Positions 1 through 64,000 of a stretch of DNA of 64,000 nt are shown here, piece after piece. The stretch covers positions 64,599,614 to 64,663,613 of the forward strand of contig CM055099.1 in the NCBI GenBank assembly GCA_029204225.1, read 5' to 3'. Numbering within the stretch: position 1 is the first letter of the stretch; every line of letters begins with the position of its first letter. The stretch is from Diphasiastrum complanatum (lineage: Eukaryota > Streptophyta > Lycopodiopsida > Lycopodiales > Lycopodiaceae). The notes beneath the pieces were generated by a model. That model worked only from the letters and a program-made list of their open reading frames with translations. It ran no database searches and was not told the DNA's origin. A program made the translations under genes and the position numbers.

Positions 1-190
1 TTTTCCCTCAGACTTAACCAACTGAAAGCTTCGTCACGAGCGCTGGAAGCCAACTGGGCACCACGCGAGACTGGACGGAAGATTGTGTTCACAAATGCAA
101 TTGACAACTTGTAGAACCAGTGATCCCGGGCGAAAAGATTAGTGATGATCAGAGCTGCATTGATAGTTGGAGTAGCAATCTCAGTACGTT
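1..190. other. Edge segment open in one frame on each strand, unassigned
   Basis: The minus strand reads without a stop from about 185 off the window edge (TNLFARDHWFYKLSIAFVN is the central part). The plus strand is also open from base 1 for 37 codons. Either could be an exon fragment of a neighbouring gene or mobile-element debris. I do not recognise the product. Confidence 0.15.
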
Positions 191-3100
191 AATTGCCTCT
201 CCTGAACGTGATAGAAGGTTTTTATAGCAGGTTCCTCATGTAGTAGTGCTAGCTCAGGTCCTCGGTAGAAGTGTGTTAGATCTTTGCAGCAGAAGAACAG
301 CTGTCAACTCTCTTAATAGCAGCGATGGACAGCAAGTTCCCGTCTAAAATTTTTTATAGTATTTCTTCTCAAGAAATAACTCTACATGCAGCGATGGAGG
401 TCAGCCATAGATGCGTCAGGTAGAGCCCATTGATTAGTGTTGCAGAGGTGCGAATTTTTTGCTAACTGGAAGTGCGATTTAGTACCATAGGAAACAACAC
501 TTGAGAGCTACAGAATTGCGAGTGAAGGCTCCTCAAAAACGATGATTCCTTTCCCACAGAGATCAGCATTGAATGCTGCAAAAGCAGTGCTTGAATTCTA
601 CCACAAGGAGTGCGCTTGATTGGCTCTTGGAGGGCACTCAATTCAGGTCGAGATAGCAGATGTGTTTTGCCTCTAAAAATGCGATAAGATCTACTGTCAA
701 CAACGTATTCATAGATAAAGTACTATCAGAGGTGCGACAGTCAACCACTCCCTACTGCCTCGGAAGGTGCAATGGAGGTATAAACACATGTTTCTCTCAA
801 TGTGAACAATCAAGAGCTGTTTGCAATGCTTCCATATTTCTCTGGACAGAACAACAATGGACCAATAGCTCAGTAGATATGGTGAATTGAGAACTGGCAA
901 CTAATGGTACAATCAAAAGAGCCTTGAGCTGTGATGAACTGTCAGTCTGAAAACAGTTCAAATGCCTTAGAAATTGCCGTCAGAACCCCGCTTGGCAATA
1001 ATTATTGCCTGTCTCAGATGTGAATGTTTGTGAGGTTTCATCTATTGTAAAAAAGTTCTATGATTTTTTCCCCAAAGATTCAACAAGCAACAAAGGCTAT
1101 CTGATGAGTCCTTAATAGTAATGATTTTGAGATCCAGAATGACAGTTATCACTAGAATGTAAGAGACTACAAAGAGTGCAGTCAGAACTCATACAACCAT
1201 GGCCCAAAAGTTAGCCCATATGACATAAATGCATGGCCGATTCCTAAGAAGAATACAAAGATCTGGAGTAGACTTCAACCATTCATTTTCACTAATCATG
1301 GTTTTATGGCCCAGCACTCAAATACTAGATAAGCCTCGTCTCAAATAAATTTTCAATCAAGGAAAAGTCTTCAGCCCTTGCAAGCTTTCTTAAGGTGGAA
1401 TGGCATAAGATATGGTCATTCGATCCAAAACTATATCTTACTCATGACAAGAGAAAGTCACAAGCACACATGGGAAAAGATCCAAACCTATTCTCTCAAA
1501 TGATGAATGATAAGCACCCATAAGCAAATGATCTTGGTGAGTACACTTCAAGTAAGTATGAGATCTGGTAAAAATCAATCCATATTGAAAACATCTATCA
1601 CTCCACTCTCTCTCACACAAGCAAACTCTCAAGGATTAGTTTTGCAGAAAAAATAATAGATTTTTTTGACAAAAATAGCTCATTATAACAGATAACCTTG
1701 ACTTAATGTTCGCCCAACTTACTGATTACCAAAAATAGCAAGATGGACTTACTGTGACTCAGGTGAAAGTTCCCTTCCAAGAATTGATATTCCTGCAAAA
1801 AGGTGTAAAATTTTCTACAAAAGGTTACAGTTGGGTCCAAGTTCATGTGGTCACTTGTACATGCAAATCAATAGTTCATGTTTAAAACTAATTGGAAATT
1901 TTGTCCAATATAGCTAGTTTTTGGAAAGTGGTGGCTAAGTTAGGGAAAATGACTCTAGAAATAGGAGACAAAGTCATCACTCTTAGCTATAAATAGTAGG
2001 TGGGGTGTGGAGAAAGTAGAACCATTTTCTAAAGATTTTGGAGCAATACTATTATATCATCTTTGGTTCTCTTCTACACTATTGTAAAAATCGCCTCACA
2101 CAAAAAAAGTTATTGTTGATGCAACTATTCTTGGCCTAGATCTACATTTAGAATCATCATTGGATCTTAAATTTTCACAATCTCCAAGACGTGGATGTGC
2201 TTGCTTTCAATTTTGAGTTGACAATAATGAATCTCTTACAAAAGTCAACAGTATCCATTTTACAATAATGTTGTGTGCACAACCATCATCTTCAACTCGA
2301 CATCAATAGAGGAAAGTTGCAAGGCACAATTTTTGGCAACATTGGGATGTTGACTCAAATGAAAATCTATCGGATGAAGAAGACGAGTTGTCAACTTCAT
2401 CAACTAAAAGAGAGCCTTGACAATCAATCAAGTATTGAGCTAAGACCATTACTAAAGCTAATGCACATGTACTTGAGCTAAGCAACATGGAAAGCTTTTT
2501 TCCTATGATCATACATGATTGAATTCAACATCATCACCACACAAATTGCCATAGTGAAATGGAATGTTAAAGATTTCACAAAAGAAACAATGGCTGGTTG
2601 TGTGAAATTATTTTACCACTGTTGACAAAATATGCTTCAAGAGCCTTGTATCTTATTGTATTGTGCTAGTAATATGACATAATATACATCAAAGCACATC
2701 TTTAAAATTGTGAATGGGTTAGAAATTATTTTCAAAACATATAAGTATATAAGTTTTGACTACATGAGAGCCACTAAATCCACATGAGCATACTATTACT
2801 ACCCCTTTTCTATTTTTTGCATTTTTGTAAGCAATTTTGGACATCACCAAAAACATAATAAGCTAAAAACCAAAAGCCTTGACAATAGTAAGCTTGGTGT
2901 TGTTTTTGACTCCATCAAAATAAATATACAATGTTAATGCGACTAAGCAATGTTTTCTTTTTGCATCAATTCATGTACCACACTATACATCAAGGCAAAA
3001 AGGAGCTCAATGCTCCAAATGTCAACAACCAAGCAACCAAAATTACTTTCCTGTGACCACAATAAAACTCTTATCCAACTCAACTAGTTGTGTGGCATTC

Positions 3101-5405
3101 AATGAAGCAATTTGAAATCATAATGCAATGGTTACTACATGCCATAAGAAAAGACTAAAATTCCAAATACATATAGGAGCTTACCTAGTCAAAGCCATAT
3201 GTGCCCTCTGTACTATTTTTCCAATAAATTTAGTGAAATTTTACCAGTTCAACTACTTTTTCATATGCAATAAAAATGAGATTTCAAAATTAACATGAAC
3301 AAAAGAGACAACATTGTTTTGCAATGGATTAGCATATCTTACATTTTGTACAACCTACCTTACCTAGCATGTAGGCAAATGAGCAAACTCCCAAAGTCAT
3401 TTCTCACATCTAAGACTCAAGCTCATGCTTTAATGGTGCAAAACCAACAAATCTCCACCCTAATTATTGGAAGGGATGTCTCATCGTCGGATTGAAAAGT
3501 GCTTTCAACTTCGATAATCATTCAAAAACAAAGCACAAATTACTTCACAAAAAATAGAATAAAATTTTGAATCATTGATTCATCTTATCCACATACTTCT
3601 AAATAAACTCGCCTCCAAGGACGCATATCTAAGTTAAAAATCATTATTATTTTACATGCCTACTTGATCATATGAAAAGCAACATGAATGGGTGAGAAAT
3701 GATGTATCCTTGTGAACAACTTTCAACTTTAAGAAAGCTTTAGGATTTTGGCATAAAGTTGCTGAACGTTCAAACATCCTTGTGGAACACCACAAAATAA
3801 AGGTTTGTGAGACATGGTTTAAAAGCATTTCCTCCTCTTTGATGACCAGAACTGCAACATGTACTACCAATTACTTGAAAGAATTGTTGAAATGCTAATG
3901 AATGCTGACAAGTAAATGCGAAGTGAATTTGTCTATAGACTAGTTCAATCTTTTTCAGAAGTTTCTAGGCTTTTGATCTTAAAAATTTATCATCCCCAAT
4001 GATCGAATTTATGAAAAAAAACCCCTCAAATATCAAGATTTTGTTATTGACCATCAATCTCCGTGCTAAATGCAGAATGTACACAACTCACACGTATTGA
4101 CATGGTAAATTAAATTGTACAAAACTCTTAAGCCTTGATTCTATAAAGGATCAAGTTGAAAGGTGTTTGCAATTACCTCTTTAAGAAAATAACGATTCAA
4201 GTGCAAGTGTCAAGCTATAAAGTTTCATGATAGCGATAGCATTATGAAAAACATCTATTCAAATCCTAACAATCTTCCGTTTGAAGGTTCTTCAAAATTT
4301 GTCACTTCCAACAAAACAAAATTCCTTGCTCCAGCAATGCTTTATTGCTTGCTTATATTAGAAAGCCCTACAGTTTTAAAATGATTGTAAATCAATCAGA
4401 TACAAGGGATTATCATGATGTGTTTCATATCAATTGCAAAACCTGTATAAATATATATGAGAACTGTAGTTCGTTAAACCGTCAAAACATCTATTCTTGA
4501 TTTATATCCTTTAAATTGCACCTCTTATAATTAGTTCAACTTGTTTGTGTACAAGCTTCAAGACAGCGGAGCAAGGTTGCCACAGTTTTCAATCATCCCA
4601 GGGGACCCAACCCCACATGAAGCTCAAATAGCATACAAGCAACTTCAAGAAAAGTACCAATCAGGGTCTAACTTCCGGGAATGCTAGAGGAAAACTAAAG
4701 ACTCCTGATTACTGAAATTAATGATCACATGAAAACAGGATGCTGCAGAAAACGGACAATAAAAATGTGCCTTGATTTTGCACATTATATCACCATGAAA
4801 GATTTGGCATCATATACCAGTCTCACCAACCCCAAGCCAAATAAAGAATCTAACCACCTGACATGGGTGACATTAGAGTTGAAAAACTTTGTTTGCTTCT
4901 CCAACTAAACAATGTCCATGCTGGTTATTACTCTGAAAGCTGACAGATTTGTCTACTATTTACAACATCTTTAATTTCAAATAACCGCCGGTAAGGACAC
5001 AGTGAGCTTGGCTCTATCCCGAAGGTAATCTTTACATAGGAAACATGAATAATCTAAAAACTTTCACAAAATGTGCAGTGCAAAAAGTGACAAAGATTGC
5101 TCCCAGAATCATAATGAAACTTTCTAGACCTGTTCCGATCTAGATACTATGGTCCCCCCTCACGTGCCTGCTGTTTGACTATCAAAAATTTTCTTACTGT
5201 AATTGAAATGATGGCATATAACTGGGTACAATGCATGTCCCTTTTCAAATAGCCGATCACCACAGAACAACATTGTGGAGCAATCACATTCTTCCAGAAG
5301 CCCCATACGTCACCATCAGAGCTCTGATTATATTAATACATGGATAGATAATGAAATTCAATAGACACAAGCCATTTACATTATATTTCTTCAAGGCCTC
5401 TGAAT
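191..5405. other. Downstream flank of MSH3, no gene recognised
   Basis: AT-rich sequence with frequent stops in all frames; the only open frames are under 80 codons and unlike any family I know. A stretch near 1986-2100 (CTATAAATAG followed by a pyrimidine-rich segment) resembles the core promoter and R region of a decayed LTR, but no paired LTR or primer-binding site was found. The MSH3 3' UTR should occupy the last few hundred bases. Confidence 0.4.
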
Positions 5406-60600
<55,195 letters not shown>

Positions 60601-60723
60601 TCCTGCTATTTCCTCCCTCTGCTCTGCTCTACCTCGCAATTCTGCTTCTGCTGGCGGTAGCAGAGCAGAAGAAGAAAGAACCGCCAAAGGCTTCCTTCCC
60701 GCGAAGCCTGATCGTACTTGCAT
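60601..60723 (-). other. In-frame 41-codon extension upstream of the chosen MSH3 start
   Basis: Reading starts at an upstream ATG (60723) and runs in frame into MSH3 without a stop. The extension is rich in Ala, Ser, Leu and Arg with few acidic residues in its first 24 positions (MQVRSGFAGRKPLAVLSSSA), which resembles an organelle presequence. It may be 5' UTR, or an alternative N-terminus. The PCNA box at the second ATG argues that 60600 is the main start. Confidence 0.35.
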
Positions 60724-61010
60724 TCTTTTCGAAATTTTGACCTAAGGGTTAGGGCAGGAGACTCAAGATCCTGATCCAACAGCTTTCTGCCACGTGGACA
60801 AGGCTTGCCTCCTTATGAGATCATTTAATATAATGTAATGGATTCTTTGTGTTGATTATGCCACTTTTTAGGCTTTTTAAAAAGCATAAAATGTCATTGA
60901 ATTTTCTAAAAAAGAAATTTAAAATTCTGAAGCCCATTCCAGTTCACGTCAGACTGCGTGTCAGTCCATGTCAGACCGTGCGCGTCAAACTGCCACGTGG
61001 CAGTTTTTCA
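60724..61010 (-). promoter_or_regulatory. MSH3 promoter-proximal region with G-boxes, telo-box-like and TCAGAC repeats
   Basis: Within 290 bp upstream of the first ATG are two GCCACGTGG G-box palindromes (CACGTG at 60791-60796 and 60994-60999), a telo-box-like CCCTAACCC (read on the minus strand, about 60746-60756), and four spaced copies of TCAGAC/TCAGTC/TCAAAC between about 60948 and 60991. Telo-box motifs occur upstream of replication and cell-cycle genes in plants. No clear TATA box is seen at a fixed distance. Confidence 0.35.
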
Positions 61011-61794
61011 TTGGTCCAAAAAATCCCAAACTGCTGATTATGCTTTGTAAATGGCATGTGGAAAAGTCAAAGACTCCATTACGCAATGGAAGGAGCCGGG
61101 CACAGGCCATTCTGCCCAGTAAGGATTTCCAAATTTTTTTGGAAATCCTTACCCCCTATAATACGTTTTAGGAAACTGTGTGTTCAGGAGGGCATTTAAA
61201 ATTTAAATTGTTGGATAATTAGATTTCATTTTAATGAATTTAAAAAGATCGAGCTCACTTCAGTGCTCAACTAACGCCTCATCTTTAGCAAATCCTTCAC
61301 AATAGATTATTGTTAACGCGCCACGCTAAAAACTAACAAGGTGTTTGACACATCACGAAAAGCTTTGTTTTACTTAAAGGCACTGAAATTAGAAAAATTT
61401 ATAACATAAATTGCATTTTAGAAAATTTTAGAAATTTTAATTTAATGCTCAAATTCAACTCATAGTGATACCTCCGTTTTTAATAATTAGCACAATTGCT
61501 TATCGTTATGGGGGTAAAGCTAATAATAAAAAACCCAACACTTTTAGCTTTGCCCCTTAGCGATAAGCTATTGTAAAAATTTATTAAAAGCTAAGCGAGT
61601 TTGAGCATTAAAATAACTTATTTATTTTTTTAAATCGATTAAAATGCAATTTGCGTTTTTTTGTTTTTCAGTGAATCGGACTCCTCGCTAAATGCATGGC
61701 TTCTCATGATATCTCGATCACCTTGTCTAACTCATAATCACTCATAAGAGACATCAATTTTTTAAAAACTTTAAAAGAAATGTGTTGATGATGA
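61011..61794. other. Upstream intergenic sequence
   Basis: AT-rich, no open frame or repeat recognised. Confidence 0.4.
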
Positions 61795-62090
61795 ACTACC
61801 AGATGTTGCATTATTTTATGTTGAAGTGGTACTGGAATGGGCAGCAGACATTGTTGAATATCTAATGATGGGTCAATCTAATGAATCCTTGACAAAAGTT
61901 CAACAACAGTGATTGATTGTAAAGGCACCTTATCAATTGATTGTTGGTCAACTGTATAGACGTGGAGCTGATGATATTCTTAGAAAATGTGTTTACCAAA
62001 CGAAATACTTGATCTAATTATGTTTCCACATGATGGAATAGGAGGAGGACATTTTTTTCATCCGATATCACTATTCGGAAAACAATTGCT
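61795..62090 (+). mobile_element. Ty3/Gypsy relic around the integrase zinc-binding domain
   Basis: DDELPDVALFYVEVV, then KAPYQLIVGQLYRRGADDIL and RKCVYQTKYLI and, in another frame, HDGIGGGHFFHP. The order matches the end of RNase H and H2C2 region (Y.++.G.LYR.G.D..LR+CV ... H.G..GGHF). Several stops; old. Confidence 0.6.
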
Positions 62091-62599
62091 ATATGTGAAA
62101 TAAAAGTCCAAGATGTTTAGGCTCAGACTCTATTTTGGGAGTTGTTGAATCACCCCATGGCTAGACATTGAAATAAAGTAATAAAATTCATGGGATTCAT
62201 GGCTCAAGCCAATTGGTTGACAACACATACTATTTACGAAGGAAATTTGAGTACTCCATTGCTAGGGAAAGAACGCTCCTACTGCTATCATTTCGTGGAT
62301 AAGGTAAGAAAAAAACACACAAATATATCAAAGCTGATTCCAAGGAAAAATATATTGCGTTGTGTGTGCAATGGAAAAATGCACTACGCAAATTTGATGC
62401 AGATGATGTGTTCAACAAAATAAGAGCTTGGTGGACAATATGACATGCATATGAAAATAGCTACAAAGAATTGGAGAGTTGGATAACTTGGTGAAAAAAA
62501 TAGAATGCACTCATGAAAAAATTTTATTTGTGAGATACATATTTAAATGTACATGTGAAGATAGCATGTCTGGTTGCTCAATCCTAGCTAATCATATAT

Positions 62600-64000
62600 G
62601 TTGTTGTAGATGATAGACAATGAGGACGAAATATTTGTGAAAGATTCAACTAGTTTCATCACATTTTGCAATATTTTCATATTTGGCATATTGAGGCCAA
62701 AACTTGTTTTAGACTTAGAGGTTGACTTTTCAAAGTTCATTAGTCTAAATTTCATTTGAATAAACACTTTTTGAAAGTGTGGGAAAGATAGAATGCGAGT
62801 TTAAGTAGATTCAATTTGAATAAGTTGGGTACATTGAATCTAGACCCAAAATTGGTAGGGTTAGCATTTTGGTGGGAAAGCCAAGTGGCCAAATAGGGTT
62901 TGGACCTGTTATAAAAGGATGTAACTCGTGGAGAGAGTAATCTTCTCTCTTCTCTATCTCATTTCATGTTTATACATGGTTCTCTTGGGTTCTACTATCC
63001 ATTGGTGCACTATCTTGGCGATTGCTTGCAATTCTATGTGTAGAACGATCTATATTTGCTATTTTTGGATCCACACGTGTGAAATACAGTAGCTTGCTGG
63101 TTTTGTACGGACAGCAACAGTACATAATCATTTCATTCAAGTTTGATCAAGTTCTATTAGTGTTTGCATCTCAAATTGTGTGTAGATGCTGATTTTTCTA
63201 CACTGGTGAAATTGGTAGTGTATTTCTCTTTCTAACCAAAGATCATTCAAGTAGATTGGATCTTAAGGATCTGAAATCTTTCACATGGTATCAGAGCTTG
63301 TGTTTCAGGTTATGAAGGAGGAAATCATATCTATCAATGATTTAGTGAAGATATCAAGTCTAGAGCATGCTAGAGAGGATTCTACACCAAAATTGAATTT
63401 TTTGCTTTTGTAGATTGGATCTTTTGTAGATCAAAACACTAAATAGGTCAATATACTTGTTCAATTCCGATTTTTGAATTCACATACTGGATTTGGTCGA
63501 TTTTTGGATCATTGGTTCAGCCTAAGTGGTGGCTTATAGATTGCATATCAAATTTTCAGCATTTGCATGTAGATTTGGAATAGTCAATTTTTTGTGATTT
63601 TGTCAGAACCCTAATTTTGATTGGATCTCTAGATAGTGAGGTTGTTGGACTTCATTTGAGTGTGTTTCAATCTTAAGAAGTGGCAAAAATCATTAGATTG
63701 AGGATAGATCATAGGTTGATCAAGATTCCATGATTCTATGTGTTGATTTGCTTGGATAAGTGCTAGAAGAGAATTTGTGAGATAGTTTCAAATCTTGGTG
63801 ATTTCTTTTGAAAGCATTTGTTGTTGTTCAAAAGAGTGCTTTGTGCATTGAAACAGGTTGAAAGAGAAGATCAGGTCATTGCTACATGGCAACCTCAATT
63901 GGAGTCATGCTGGAAGCCAATGATAGGCTTACCTCAAGTAACTATTCATTATGGAAAGTGAGGATGGAGTCACTTCTTGAGATGAATGATGTTTTGGATA
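62600..64000 (+). mobile_element. Copia-E: 5' LTR, leader and gag start, runs off the window
   Basis: LTR ends CACA at 63285; left edge near 62600 is by eye. TATA-like TTATAAAAGG at about 62909 precedes the pyrimidine-rich transcript start. Primer-binding site TGGTATCAGAGC at 63286-63297. After a leader of about 590 bp, gag opens at 63886 (MATSIGVMLEANDRLTSSNY, then SLWKVRMESLLEMND), uninterrupted to the window end. Confidence 0.85.

Overview
The window comes from a large, repeat-rich plant genome. It holds one intact host gene, an MSH3-type DNA mismatch repair gene on the minus strand. Its 12 coding exons run from 60600 down to 5406 (about 55 kb) and splice in frame to a predicted 1374-residue protein whose closest remembered relatives are plant MSH3 proteins. 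Introns of up to 19 kb packed with LINE, Copia and Gypsy debris fit a fern or another large-genome land plant; the species assignment is inference.

Layout, left to right. 1-5405: downstream flank without a recognisable gene. 5406-11612: MSH3 exons 12 to 8 (C-terminal half with the ATPase). 11613-21774: intron 7, holding a nearly complete LINE on the minus strand (LINE-b, 13041-17760) bracketed by plus-strand LINE pieces (LINE-a, LINE-c, LINE-d) and long TC/GA arrays. 21775-23888: exons 7 to 4. 23889-28179: intron 3, with Gypsy fragments and a 5'-end copy of a Copia element. 28180-28344: exon 3. 28345-47286: intron 2, a graveyard of at least seven LINE pieces, four or more LTR elements, a 1.1-kb foldback element and a 227-bp tandem duplication. 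47287-47481: exon 2. 47482-59046: intron 1, with a 7-kb Copia mosaic (51066-58038). 59047-60600: exon 1. 60601-61010: 5' leader and promoter. 61011-64000: upstream flank with a Gypsy relic and the start of another Copia element that runs off the window.

The most interesting signal is not in the host gene. Five LINE-derived 3' ends share a compact module: a 5-bp stem with a 4-nt loop, 9-10 nt, TTAATMA, then a CT-rich tail. The stem sequence differs between copies but pairing is largely kept, including compensatory changes, so it looks like the RNA element read by the LINE reverse transcriptase. The tails grade into the longest TC arrays of the window, and other LINE copies begin directly inside those arrays. 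Two further copies carry only LINE ORF1 followed by a shared 3' UTR, a half-LINE arrangement. A second unexplained signal is a set of short palindrome-rich modules, each followed by an A/T run, in which the repeated word is mostly uniform within a module but changes from module to module.

No tRNA or rRNA gene and no CRISPR array was found. Exon boundaries rest on GT-AG sites, in-frame joining and remembered family similarity; no alignment or database search was run. Sizes, identities and element edges were judged by eye.
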